A stretch of DNA of 64,000 bases, taken from NCBI RefSeq assembly GCF_001456355.1, contig NZ_CP010271.1:2294001-2358000 (forward strand). Reading direction: 5' to 3'. A program made the position numbers and the translations under genes. Shown in pieces: positions 49,696 through 58,424 of the stretch. The DNA is from Mycobacteroides saopaulense (GTDB lineage: Bacteria; Actinomycetota; Actinomycetes; Mycobacteriales; Mycobacteriaceae). A model generated the notes under the pieces. It saw nothing but the letters and a program-made list of their open reading frames with translations. It did no database searches and was not told the DNA's origin. Positions within the stretch are counted from its first letter, which is position 1. The number at the start of each line of letters is the position of its first letter.

Positions 49696-50757
49696 TCATT
49701 TTCCAGTGAATTTTTTGATACCCGCCGCGACCACTTGCTTGTTCACGTCGCAGTACCCCCCACGAACTTCCAGGGTTGGAACCATCGTGTTCTCGTCACC
49801 CCGGTTGCTCTGGCCTATTTTTACGGGTGGCAATGGATTTCCTGCCATGGCAAATGCAGTGCAACTTTCGGGCCCGTCTAGGCCTATGTAGACGGTGACA
49901 CCATCTACATCTTCCTTGTGCTGAGCGCTATCGAAAAGAGCACGAGCAACAGGACTAAAGGTAAGGCCAGCTTTGGCCTTCAAACCTGATCCTGAAAAAA
50001 TACACCTGAAGTACGCGGCTCCGTCCACAAGATACCCGGAAAATCCTTGCAGTTCCGGATACAGGGCGCATGGGTCATTCTCCAGTAACGGGACCGGTAT
50101 TGGGCCGTCTGCACTGCGCAACGGAAGGCCGCGGTCGAGAATTCTTAAGGCTCCTGTTGCGACTGCTTTCACTTGATCGCAATTGACAACATTGGATCTT
50201 TCACCTGGTGGCTCATTGGGCGGCTGACCGGATACCGTTAGCGGGAAGTATCTGTCGAGCATGTCTGCGACTTCCGGGTTCTTCGGTGCTCCTGGCACAG
50301 CTGCCAGGTGTAGCGACGCTCGATACATGCAGGCGGTCGTCTCGGATTCTTCCACCGCCATACCGCCTAGAGAGGTCTTATGTGTTGTGCCTATATTTCC
50401 GCGGTCGCGCAAGGATATCGTTACCGTTGGGACAGTCTTATCTCCGCCTTTGTCCGCATACAGCGTACATCCGGCGAAACCTTGGGAATACTGGTATTGA
50501 GCCCCCGGAATATCCTTGGCTACTTCTGGGTCGATGAACCCGCATGGATCTACTTTTCTCATTGCCTGCGCAATAGCCAGTTGATCCCTTTCGGTCTGCG
50601 TTAGTTTCTGGCCATATGCATTGACGGGAGAAGCGAATAGAGATTGGGGGTCGAAATAAGGCCCGGGAATGGACGGCGCCTGGGGCACAGGGGTCCCGCA
50701 TGAGGAAATCGAACACGTCAGAAGGATAGGTAGAAGTCGTAGTCGTCTAAGTCTCAT
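49696..50757 (-). CDS. Lipoprotein with two DUF3558-like repeats
   Basis: This 353-residue protein has a signal peptide with lipobox SISSC. The mature part shows two similar halves, each beginning with a DPC motif (KVDPCGFIDPEVAKDI and NDPCALYPELQGF), then an F..C segment (FAGCTLYAD and YFRCIFSG). That pattern fits the DUF3558 family of actinobacterial lipoproteins, here duplicated. Base composition is AT-richer than in the flanking core genes. It follows protein B by 50 bp and is probably in its operon. Confidence 0.72.
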   Translation of the reverse strand: MRLRRLRLLPILLTCSISSCGTPVPQAPSIPGPYFDPQSLFASPVNAYGQKLTQTERDQLAIAQAMRKVDPCGFIDPEVAKDIPGAQYQYSQGFAGCTLYADKGGDKTVPTVTISLRDRGNIGTTHKTSLGGMAVEESETTACMYRASLHLAAVPGAPKNPEVADMLDRYFPLTVSGQPPNEPPGERSNVVNCDQVKAVATGALRILDRGLPLRSADGPIPVPLLENDPCALYPELQGFSGYLVDGAAYFRCIFSGSGLKAKAGLTFSPVARALFDSAQHKEDVDGVTVYIGLDGPESCTAFAMAGNPLPPVKIGQSNRGDENTMVPTLEVRGGYCDVNKQVVAAGIKKFTGK

Positions 50758-50807
50758 GCCAGCCCCCAGAAGGTCGTGAGTAATTGGTAAGAATCAAGAA
50801 TATGGTA

Positions 50808-52379
50808 TCAACAATTTTTGAGGAGATCATAAAGCTCGGATCCGCCCTTCTCCCAGGGGCCATAGTTGTGAAGCCCAGGGTCGGGCTGTCCCGACGGTGT
50901 TCGATTTAATGCCCCATAGGTTGCATCGTCAGGATCGCCAGGACCAGAGTTTTGGACTTGCTGAGCAATCGTGTGCATATCCCATTTAGGATCACCGTAG
51001 TCTAAACTTTGGCCAGGGAAGTTATCTCCAGTGGAGCCGATTCTATTTGCCTCGACCATCCCCGGATTACTCCCTCCTTCGGGGTGCTGGTAGCCGAGGA
51101 AGAATCGTTTCATAGTCTCCTGCACGCTCATCATATTGCTCACGTCGTCGCCCCATATTCCGACCTGTTGCTGAACAATTCCAATGGAATTGTGATCAGA
51201 TCCGACGTTGGCCCCTACTTGCTCATCCCAGTGTGGCGCGGTCGGGTCTTTATCGGCGGAAGCGAGACTTTCTGGAAACTTGCTACTACCCACATTAACC
51301 AAGTTGCTCTCAGCCAAGGCCGTAACCAAGCCTATGGTTATTCCGCGACCCTGTCGGCTATCAGCAGGCAAGAATTGCCTACCTGCATTGATAATCGCTT
51401 GGGCGTTATTCCGTTGGGTTGCTACCAGCGTGTAGGGATTGCCACCGCTATCGGTTATGGTCACGGGGCCAGGAGGTGGACAGTCCTTCTGCTCTGGCTG
51501 CTTTGGCGTTTCTGTTGGTGTCGGCGTCTGTGTTGGTGTCATCTGCTTGGGATCTGGTTGAGCCGTGCCGGTGACTGTTTTGCACGCTAGGCTTCCGATG
51601 ACCGGCCAGTCGCAGATCCCTTCTTTTGACTGTGGCATTTTCTGGTTGGGCGCGCAGGAGCATTCGAAGGCGGGCTGCCAGCCGCGATCGGGCTTCTTGA
51701 ACACACTGCCTGCCCCACCCACACCGGATTTTATGAGGCTGACGAACTCCTGCAGGATCCCGTAATCCTCTGCCTGCTGCTCGCACTGCTGCTGGCGCTG
51801 CTGATCTTGCTGATCATTCTGGTCGGGCTGCTGAGTCTGCGACGGCGCCTGGCTCGGCTGCTGATTCTGCGTACCCTGTTGAGGCTGGCTTTGGTTGCCT
51901 TGTTGGGGCTGTTGGTAATCGGGGTTGGATTGACCGGGCCCTTGGGTATACCCCGGCGCGGTGGAGTAGTTGGGGGGCTGACTGCCGTGCGCGGGCTGAT
52001 CCCAGCCTTGCTGAGGCTGTTGCCCACCTTGCTGGCCGGGGGCTTGTTGCGGCGCACCCTGGGTGCCAGTGTTGTAAATCGATGCCGAGCCGTCCTGATT
52101 CAGCGGCGGCTGGTTACCGCCCTGATAGTCCGGGAGCTGCCCAGGCATTGAAGGCGGGACGAATTGCCCGCCATTCATACCGCCATCTCCACCAGGACCT
52201 CCCGTGGGGCCCGTCGGATCCGCGGTTGCGCCAGGGACTAGGCCGATGGCCCCGATGCCCGAGTCGGTCGAGGTGTGTAGGTGCCAGCCCGCTACCGCGA
52301 CCGCAGTAATAGCCGTGACCGCAAGTGCGCGCCGCACGCCGACGGGTATCCGGGTTTTCGGTGACTTCATCGGTGTCAT
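50808..52379 (-). CDS. Exported modular protein B: shared linker module plus transglycosylase-like domain
   Basis: This 523-residue protein has an N-terminal membrane/signal segment (RRALAVTAITAVAVAGW), the linker and Cys-rich module identical to protein A, and a Thr/Pro spacer. A C-terminal domain (~310-523) resembles actinobacterial lysozyme/lytic-transglycosylase folds: ITIGLVTALAESNL supplies the likely catalytic Glu, and SIGIVQQQVGIWGDD matches the SxGxFQQR-type motif. It should cut glycan strands. The start overlaps the upstream gene by ATGA. The N-terminal ~50 residues differ from protein A. Confidence 0.78.
   Translation of the reverse strand: MTPMKSPKTRIPVGVRRALAVTAITAVAVAGWHLHTSTDSGIGAIGLVPGATADPTGPTGGPGGDGGMNGGQFVPPSMPGQLPDYQGGNQPPLNQDGSASIYNTGTQGAPQQAPGQQGGQQPQQGWDQPAHGSQPPNYSTAPGYTQGPGQSNPDYQQPQQGNQSQPQQGTQNQQPSQAPSQTQQPDQNDQQDQQRQQQCEQQAEDYGILQEFVSLIKSGVGGAGSVFKKPDRGWQPAFECSCAPNQKMPQSKEGICDWPVIGSLACKTVTGTAQPDPKQMTPTQTPTPTETPKQPEQKDCPPPGPVTITDSGGNPYTLVATQRNNAQAIINAGRQFLPADSRQGRGITIGLVTALAESNLVNVGSSKFPESLASADKDPTAPHWDEQVGANVGSDHNSIGIVQQQVGIWGDDVSNMMSVQETMKRFFLGYQHPEGGSNPGMVEANRIGSTGDNFPGQSLDYGDPKWDMHTIAQQVQNSGPGDPDDATYGALNRTPSGQPDPGLHNYGPWEKGGSELYDLLKNC
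51505..52223. repeat. 719-bp direct repeat, copy 2
   Basis: This is the second copy of the segment at 47427-48145, in the same orientation and at a constant offset of 4078 bp. It lies in the middle of protein B. Recombination between the copies would delete both lipoprotein genes and create an A/B hybrid. Confidence 0.95.
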
Positions 52380-52801
52380 CGATGGGCCTTTTCTTGTGAG
52401 GACAAACTTGATTCAGCGTCAGGTGCGGCAGTAGCGGTTGTTGTTGCTCGGCGGCCGGGAGGTGTCCGCGGCCGCGGCGACGGGTTGGCAAAGCGGGACG
52501 CCCCGCCAATGTTCTGCACGCGGGGCATGTCATCGGGTTGGGGAACCGCATAAGGAATCGGCTTCGGAGGCGGAGCCCCGGGACCGCTCGGGTCGGCATA
52601 CACGCGAGAGGCGTTGTCGATCATGATCGCCGAAGTAATAACCAGCACAGACAGCACCAGTGCAATCCAAGCCCGATTATGCCGGTGAAATTCCACGCCA
52701 TCATGTGTGCTGGATGCGGCACGCGCTGAGAGAAGGCGGCTAGTCATGATCCGCACCATGCCCCTCGCACTCCCCACTGTCGACCGGGCCCATTTCTTCA
52801 C
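52376..52801 (-). CDS. Membrane protein with Pro-rich exported tail
   Basis: This 141-residue protein has a basic N terminus, one hydrophobic helix (AWIALVLSVLVITSAIMI), then VYADPSGPGAPPPKP and a Pro/Ala/Thr-rich tail. The ADPSGPG stretch after the helix recalls the ADPTGPTGGPGG that opens the shared module of proteins A and B. Its stop overlaps the start of protein B (ATGA), making it the first gene of that operon. The GTG start is uncertain; in-frame ATGs at 52759 and 52747 are possible. No known domain is recognised. Confidence 0.65.
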   Translation of the reverse strand: MKKWARSTVGSARGMVRIMTSRLLSARAASSTHDGVEFHRHNRAWIALVLSVLVITSAIMIDNASRVYADPSGPGAPPPKPIPYAVPQPDDMPRVQNIGGASRFANPSPRPRTPPGRRATTTATAAPDAESSLSSQEKAHR

Positions 52802-53249
52802 GCCGAGCCGCTGGAGAAAACTCGTTACGGACGAAATGAGCAGTTAAATCGAACACTAGAGCTAGTCAGCTAACTTGTCAATCATCGACAGCGTGCGGCA
52901 TTCGATCGCCCCCTGCGCGTCGGCGGCGCGATCGAGCTTCGTTGTCCCTACGCGTTCCCGGGGCATGTGTCTACAGGCTCTTGGGTTCGCCGTAGATGGT
53001 TTGGGTGTCGTTGCCGTTCTCGGTGCGGATCCGGAACGTGGCGAAGGATTGAATCTTCACCTGACCGCCGCAGCCGTCGGCTTCGACGTTCAAACCCCAG
53101 ATACGGCATCGAAAACCCTGCTAGGACAATGGGTGTGCGAGCAAGCAGTCCAGGCGCTACAGCCGCAGTAGGCAATGCGGGCACCTGCACACCAATTAGG
53201 ACGATCCTGGCAAACTTTGTGATCTTTCAGGCCGTACGCTAGTTCGGCT
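52802..53249. other. Region between the island operon and the tetR remnant
   Basis: No gene is supported here. Short readings on both strands overlap one another and lack ribosome sites. The left part must hold the promoter of the operon led by the 52376-52801 gene. Confidence 0.5.
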
Positions 53250-53511
53250 ATGACCATTACCGAAGAGCCTGCCACCAGCAGGGCCACTGCCGGCGTCCGT
53301 CGCCCCCAGGTTCTCAATGCCGCTATCGCGCAACTTGCGCTACATGGTGAGCGGGGGTTGATCCACCACTGGCGCCGCCGCTAACTACTACAGAACCCGC
53401 GAAGCACTGGCGGTGGGTGTGTTCACAGAAGTGCAGAAGCGGCGGCGGGCAGCCTGGGGAGGGCTACCGACCAACGCTCGATGCCGCCCACCACAAGTGG
53501 TCCGGGCGTAG
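53250..53511 (+). pseudogene. Degraded TetR-family regulator
   Basis: The ATG frame gives RRPQVLNAAIAQLALHGERGLIHH, the first TetR helices, then runs into a stop at 53382. A second frame resumes with TGAAANYYRTREALAVGVF, the recognition-helix end and YYxTREAL motif of TetR proteins, and stops at 53509. Part of the HTH between the two is missing and the whole ligand-binding domain is gone. It was probably the regulator of the adjacent FAD monooxygenase gene. Confidence 0.75.
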
Positions 53512-53520
53512 CGTCCGGGC

Positions 53521-54723
53521 ATGACGCACGTTCTGCAGACGCAAGTATGTGTCGCCGGTGGAGGGCCCGCGGGTCTGGTGCACGCTCTGCTGCTGGCCAG
53601 GGCCGGGATCAACGTTGTCGTCCTGGAAAAGCACGCCGACTTCTTGCGTGACTTTCGTGGGGACACAGTGCATCCCACCACCATGCGGATCATGGACGAC
53701 ATCGGGTTCATCGACGATTTCCTTCGACTACCCCACCAGAAGGTCGACCACATCGCCTTCGACGGCGACGGCCAGATGCGTACATTCGGTGACTTTCGCG
53801 CGCTCAAATGGCTGGGATACCACCAGCCGTACATCGCCTTCATGCCGCAGTGGGATTTCCTCGACTTTCTTGCCGAACAGGCCGAGAAATACCCGGAATT
53901 CACCCTCATCCGCCGCGCGGCGGTAACCGATTTGATCATGGAGGGTGATCGGGTGGCCGGGGTACGGACACCCGAACTGGAAGTGCGGGCAGACCTGGTG
54001 GTAGCGGCGGACGGACGCACTTCCGCAGTGCGGGCCGCTTCAGGACTTGAAACGGCACATGAAAGCTCGCCGATGGATGTCCTCTGGTTCCGGCTGAATC
54101 GCCGGCCCGGAGATCCCGAGGAGACGTTTGCGGTGCTGCGCAGAGGACTGCTGCTGGCGATGATTCATCGCGGTGACTACTGGCAGGTGGCCCACCTCAT
54201 GCCGAAGGGAGCCGGACCGCAGAACGGCTCCCTGGATGCGTTCAAGAAGCGCCTGGTCACGGCGCGTCCTCAGCTGCGCGAGCATGTGAACGATCTGCGC
54301 TCCTGGGATGACACCAGCCACCTGGATGTCCGCGTCGATCGTCTCAAAACCTGGTGGCGGCCCGGACTGCTGTGCATCGGCGATGCTGCACACGCCATGT
54401 CACCCGCGGGCGGAGTCGGTATCAACTTGGCCGTCGCCGACGCGGTGGCAGCCGCGAACACCCTCGTGGAACCGCTGCGCGCGGGTCACGTCGCCGACAC
54501 CGACCTCGCCGCGGTGCAGCGCCGACGCGAACTGCCGACCAGAGTGGTACAGGCGTTCCAAGTATTCGTGCAAGACAACCTGATCAAACCTGTCCTCACC
54601 GGCGACCTGTCCCCCATCACATTGCCGTTTTTCGTCGGCCGAGGACCGCTCAAGTTCCTCCCTCCGATCGCCGTCGGCAGGGGGCTGCGTCCAGAGCGTG
54701 TGCACACACCGGACGTGCACTAG
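53521..54723 (+). CDS. FAD-dependent aromatic-type monooxygenase
   Basis: This 400-residue protein belongs to the PHBH-fold flavoprotein monooxygenases. It has the ADP-binding VCVAGGGPAGLVHALLLARAG, the DG motif (LVVAADGRTSAVR) and the GD motif (LLCIGDAAHAMSPAGGVGINLAVADA). Substrates of such enzymes range from phenols to tetracyclines and rifamycins; none is predictable here. The ATG lies 6 nt after TAGCGT, so it is likely leaderless. A broken tetR gene lies directly upstream, so control may have been lost. Confidence 0.88.
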   Translation: MTHVLQTQVCVAGGGPAGLVHALLLARAGINVVVLEKHADFLRDFRGDTVHPTTMRIMDDIGFIDDFLRLPHQKVDHIAFDGDGQMRTFGDFRALKWLGYHQPYIAFMPQWDFLDFLAEQAEKYPEFTLIRRAAVTDLIMEGDRVAGVRTPELEVRADLVVAADGRTSAVRAASGLETAHESSPMDVLWFRLNRRPGDPEETFAVLRRGLLLAMIHRGDYWQVAHLMPKGAGPQNGSLDAFKKRLVTARPQLREHVNDLRSWDDTSHLDVRVDRLKTWWRPGLLCIGDAAHAMSPAGGVGINLAVADAVAAANTLVEPLRAGHVADTDLAAVQRRRELPTRVVQAFQVFVQDNLIKPVLTGDLSPITLPFFVGRGPLKFLPPIAVGRGLRPERVHTPDVH

Positions 54724-54732
54724 CGCCGCCGC

Positions 54733-57441
54733 TCAGTGCGCCGCGGCGTCCCAGCTGCGCCCATACCCGACGGAAACCTCGAGTGGCACATCGAGCGGAT
54801 ACGCCGAGCCCATGGTCTCGCGTACCAATGCCTCCAGGCTTTCCCGTTCGCCCTCGGCCACTTCGAAGAGGAGCTCATCGTGTACCTGTAAGAGCATGCG
54901 AGACCGTAAGCCCTTGTCGCGCAGGGCCTTGTCGGTGGTGATCATCGCGACCTTGATGATGTCGGCGGCGCTCCCCTGGATGGGCGCGTTGAGGGCCGCA
55001 CGTTCGGCGGCCTCGCGGCGCAGACGATCACCGCTGTCCAAGTCGGGCAGGTAGCGGCGCCGGCCGAGCACCGTCGAGGTGTACCCGTCCTTGCGTGCCT
55101 GATCCACCACGGCGTGCAGGTACTCGCGAACACCGCCGAACCGCGAGAAGTACTGATCCATCTGCTCTTTGGCCTCGTCGTTGGAGATCTTGAGCTGGGT
55201 GGCCAGACCGTATGCGGACAGACCGTAGGCCAGACCGTAGGACATCGCCTTGACCCGTCGACGCAGCTCGGCGGTGACCTCGTCGATCGGAACGCCGAAG
55301 GCCCGGGCGGCCACGAATGAGTGCAGATCCTCGCCGGTGTTGAACGCCTCGATGAGTCCCTCGTCGGCTGACAGGTGGGCCATGATGCGCATTTCGATCT
55401 GGCTGTAGTCGACCGTCATCAGCTCGGAGAAGCCCTGGCCCACCACGAAGCCGTCGCGGATTTCCCGGCCGGCCTCGGTACGCACCGGAATGTTCTGCAG
55501 GTTTGGCTCGGTGGACGACAGCCGACCCGTGGCCGCAATGGTCTGATTGAAGGTGGTGTGGATGCGGCCATCAGCGGCAACGGATTTCAGTAGCCCGTCG
55601 ACGGTGACTTTCAATCTGGTGACATCGCGGTGGGTGAGCAGATGCTCGAGGAAGGGATGACCGGTCTTGTCGAACAGCGTCTGCAGGGCGTCCGCGTCGG
55701 TCGTGTAGCCGGTCTTGGTCTTCTTGGTCTTGGGCATGCCGAGTTCGTCGAACAGCACGACCTGAAGCTGTTTGGGCGAACCCAGGTTGATCTGCTTACC
55801 GATCACGGCGTATGCGGCGTCGGCGGCTTCCCGGATACCGGTGGCGAACTGATTCTGCAGCGATGTCAGATGATCGCTGTCGATCGCGATGCCCACGGAT
55901 TCCAGTCCCGCCAGTACGCGCTGCACCGGTAGCTCCATCTCGGCGAGCAGGGTGGCCGATTCGATGCGTTCCAGTTCGATGTCGAGCGCGTCGGCCAGGT
56001 CGATGATGGCGCGGGCGCGCAGCATCTGAGCTTGTGCGGCCTTGGCATCGCCGGCTCCGTCCTCGTCCAGCAACGAAAGCTGTTGCTCCCCATCGTCTTC
56101 TGCGCGGAGCTCGCGGCGTAGATATCGCAACGAGAGGTCATCGAGCGCGAAACTGCGTTGCCCGGGGCGCACCAGATAGGCGGCCAGCGCAGTATCGGAG
56201 GTGACCCCGTCGAGCTGCCACCCCCGTCCGGCCAGCGCATGCATGGCCTGCTTGGCCTCGTGCAGGGCCTTGGGGCGTGCCGGGTCGGCGAGCCAGTCGG
56301 CCAGGGCTGTCTCGTCCTCCGGGGTGACTGTTGTGGTGTCGATGTACGCGCCATCCCCATCGGCGGACGCGATCGCGATGGCCGTGGCATCGCCGTCGTA
56401 CGGCGTGTAGGTCCCGACCACCGCGAGACCGCTACGGCGGCCGTCTGCGGCATGCGTGCTCAGCCAATCGGCAACCGTGCCGGGTTCCAATGCCTGACCG
56501 GCGAGTTGGAATCCCTCGTCGACCTCGGGTTCGACGGCCTCGAGGGTTTCGAACAGCCGGTCGCGCAACACCCGGAATTCCAGGTCGTCGAAGAGACGGT
56601 GAATCTGGTCGCGATCCCAGGGGGCAAGGGCCAGCTGAGCCGGTACATACGGAAGCGGCACCGTGCGCACCAGATCGGTGAGCTCGCGGTTGAGGATCAC
56701 CGAGCCGAGGTTGGCGCGAAGCGAGTCACCCACCTTGCCGCGCACGGTGTCGGCCTTGTCGACCAGCTCCTGCAGTGACCCGTATTCGAGGATCCACTTC
56801 GACGCGGTTTTCTCGCCGACTCCGGGGATGCCGGGCAGGTTGTCGCTCGGGTCGCCACGCAGCGCCGCGAAATCCGGGTACTGAGTGGGTGTGAGTCCGT
56901 ACTTCTCGACCACGGCTTCCGGGGTGAATCGGGTGAGGTCGCTGACGCCCTTGCGCGGATAGAGCACCGTCACGTCCTCGTTGACGAGCTGTAGTGAGTC
57001 GCGGTCACCGGTGACCACAAAGACCTTGAAGCCCTCGGCCTGTCCCTGCGTGGCCAGGGTGGCGATGATGTCGTCGGCCTCGAACCCCTCCTCGGCGAGC
57101 ACGGTGATGCCGAGGGCCTGGAGCACTTCCTTGGTGATGTCGATCTGTCCGCGGAACTCGTCGGGAGTGGCCGACCGGGTGGCCTTGTACTCGGGATACC
57201 GCTCGGAGCGGAATGTCTTGCGCGATACGTCGAAGGCAGCGGCCACGTGCGTGGGCGCCTCATCGCGCAGCAGGTTGATCAACATGGAGGTGAACCCGTA
57301 CACCGCATTGGTGGTCAGGCCGGACTGGGTCTTGAAGTTCTCGGCGGGAAGCGCATAGAACGCCCGGAACGCCAGCGAGTTGCCGTCGAGCAGCAGCAGG
57401 GTCGGCTGTTTGGTACCGGTCTTGGTCGCAGGCGCAGTCAC
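54733..57441 (-). CDS. polA: DNA polymerase I
   Basis: This 902-residue protein has the 5'-nuclease domain (~1-300; LLLDGNSLAFRAFYAL, GIPGVGEKTASKW), a degenerate 3'-5' exonuclease domain lacking the catalytic acidic residues, as in other mycobacteria, and the polymerase domain. Motif A is DYSQIEMRIMAHLS, motif B RRVKAMSYGLAYG, and motif C LQVHDELLFEV. The GTG start is preceded by TAGGGT ending 6 nt upstream, so it should be leaderless. In M. tuberculosis polA adjoins rpsA; here ~12 kb separate them. Confidence 0.97.
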   Translation of the reverse strand: MTAPATKTGTKQPTLLLLDGNSLAFRAFYALPAENFKTQSGLTTNAVYGFTSMLINLLRDEAPTHVAAAFDVSRKTFRSERYPEYKATRSATPDEFRGQIDITKEVLQALGITVLAEEGFEADDIIATLATQGQAEGFKVFVVTGDRDSLQLVNEDVTVLYPRKGVSDLTRFTPEAVVEKYGLTPTQYPDFAALRGDPSDNLPGIPGVGEKTASKWILEYGSLQELVDKADTVRGKVGDSLRANLGSVILNRELTDLVRTVPLPYVPAQLALAPWDRDQIHRLFDDLEFRVLRDRLFETLEAVEPEVDEGFQLAGQALEPGTVADWLSTHAADGRRSGLAVVGTYTPYDGDATAIAIASADGDGAYIDTTTVTPEDETALADWLADPARPKALHEAKQAMHALAGRGWQLDGVTSDTALAAYLVRPGQRSFALDDLSLRYLRRELRAEDDGEQQLSLLDEDGAGDAKAAQAQMLRARAIIDLADALDIELERIESATLLAEMELPVQRVLAGLESVGIAIDSDHLTSLQNQFATGIREAADAAYAVIGKQINLGSPKQLQVVLFDELGMPKTKKTKTGYTTDADALQTLFDKTGHPFLEHLLTHRDVTRLKVTVDGLLKSVAADGRIHTTFNQTIAATGRLSSTEPNLQNIPVRTEAGREIRDGFVVGQGFSELMTVDYSQIEMRIMAHLSADEGLIEAFNTGEDLHSFVAARAFGVPIDEVTAELRRRVKAMSYGLAYGLSAYGLATQLKISNDEAKEQMDQYFSRFGGVREYLHAVVDQARKDGYTSTVLGRRRYLPDLDSGDRLRREAAERAALNAPIQGSAADIIKVAMITTDKALRDKGLRSRMLLQVHDELLFEVAEGERESLEALVRETMGSAYPLDVPLEVSVGYGRSWDAAAH

Positions 57442-57473
57442 ACACCTACCCTAGGCAACGGGTGCGACAGCAC

Positions 57474-57872
57474 CTACGACCCCGGCGCCTCCTCCGATCC
57501 GTACGGCCTGGTGATGATTTCCAGGTAGTGCCCCGACGGGTCCTGGAAATACACGCCGCGGCCGCCGTCGTGATGATTGATCTCGCCGGGGTGCTGGGCC
57601 CGCGGGTCTGCCCAATGTTCGATGCCTCGGTCGGTGATCCGGCCGTAGATCGCGTCGAAGTCGTCCTCTCCGACCAAGAAGGCGTAGTGCTGTGGGGTGA
57701 TTGTCGCGGCGTCTACGGTCGCGAAATCCAAGTTTGCGCCGTACTGCAGCGTGACGTTGAGGAACGGGCCGAATTCTTGTGCGGCCGGTAACCCGAAGAG
57801 CTCGACAAAGAAGCGTGCGGACTCATCGCGGTCACGGGAATGAACGATGGTGTGGTTGAACGCGATACCCAT
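57474..57872 (-). CDS. VOC-family protein (glyoxalase/dioxygenase fold)
   Basis: This 132-residue protein has the paired beta-alpha-beta-beta-beta units of VOC proteins: FNHTIVHSRDRDESARFFVELFGL and, near the end, GGRGVYFQDPSGHYLEIITRPYG with a metal Glu. A His in the first strand (NHTIVH) is the likely partner ligand. ATG 57872 is chosen because the longer reading lies inside the upstream hxlR-like gene. It starts 10 bp after that gene and is probably cotranscribed. Confidence 0.85.
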   Translation of the reverse strand: MGIAFNHTIVHSRDRDESARFFVELFGLPAAQEFGPFLNVTLQYGANLDFATVDAATITPQHYAFLVGEDDFDAIYGRITDRGIEHWADPRAQHPGEINHHDGGRGVYFQDPSGHYLEIITRPYGSEEAPGS

Positions 57873-57882
57873 GAAGCCCTCG

Positions 57883-58308
57883 CTACTTCGCCACCAGTGC
57901 GTTGTCAAGGGCGGAGTCGAACGCGTTTCTGTGACTGCGGATCTCCTCATGGTGTGTCCGCGCCCAGCGCACCAGCGCGGCGGAGATGCCATGCAGATCG
58001 ACGCCCAATGGTGTGAGCGCGTACTCCACGCGCGGTGGCACTTCGGCGAACGCGGTGCGCGTGATCAGTCCGTCGCGGCGCAACAACGTCAGGGTGCGCG
58101 TCAACATGCGCTGCGAGATGCTCGGCACCGCATCGCGAAGCTCCGTGTACCGGCGGGGTCCATCGTGCAGCGTCGCGATGAGCAGCACGCTCCATTTGTC
58201 ACCGACACGGTCCAAAACCTCGCGGATGAACTCGCCCTCGGCCAACCCCACGCCGGCACAGATTCGGGGCAACGCGGGATCTGCCACCCCTGCCTGCGAT
58301 TCGGTCAT
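57883..58308 (-). CDS. HxlR-family transcriptional regulator
   Basis: This 141-residue regulator has the HxlR winged helix: VLDRVGDKWSVLLIATLHDGPRRYTELRDAV, then ISQRMLTRTLTLLRRDGLITR. Cys26-like residues for redox sensing (ICAGVG) lie before the HTH, as in QorR/HypR-type members, though sensing is inference. It is divergent from an SDR gene, the probable target. ATG 58308 is the natural start (MTESQAG). Confidence 0.88.
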   Translation of the reverse strand: MTESQAGVADPALPRICAGVGLAEGEFIREVLDRVGDKWSVLLIATLHDGPRRYTELRDAVPSISQRMLTRTLTLLRRDGLITRTAFAEVPPRVEYALTPLGVDLHGISAALVRWARTHHEEIRSHRNAFDSALDNALVAK

Positions 58309-58391
58309 TACGCACATCCTTGTTCGCCTACGCACACGTATGTGCCTTTTGTACGAGGTTCAAAACTTCTTCATGATGGTGTTACGCACAT
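58308..58391. promoter_or_regulatory. Repeated TACGCACA half-sites between hxlR-like and SDR genes
   Basis: TTACGCACAT occurs at 58308-58317 and 58382-58391, and TACGCACA at 58329-58336. The middle copy forms a dyad GCACA-CGTA-TGTGC (58332-58345). Three copies in one divergent promoter region suggest operator sites for the HxlR-type regulator. Confidence 0.55.
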
Positions 58392-58424
58392 ATCAGAAGA
58401 AATGATATGACCTGGAGGTTGACA

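Noticed and set aside
47729..52151. Identical Leu/Arg-rich + strand frames in both repeat copies
   Set aside because: They are complements of the Gln/Pro-rich linker coding sequence and only duplicate because the DNA is duplicated.
47427..52223. CRISPR array or insertion sequence as an explanation for the repeat
   Set aside because: There are only two long coding copies, without spacers, terminal inverted repeats or a transposase.
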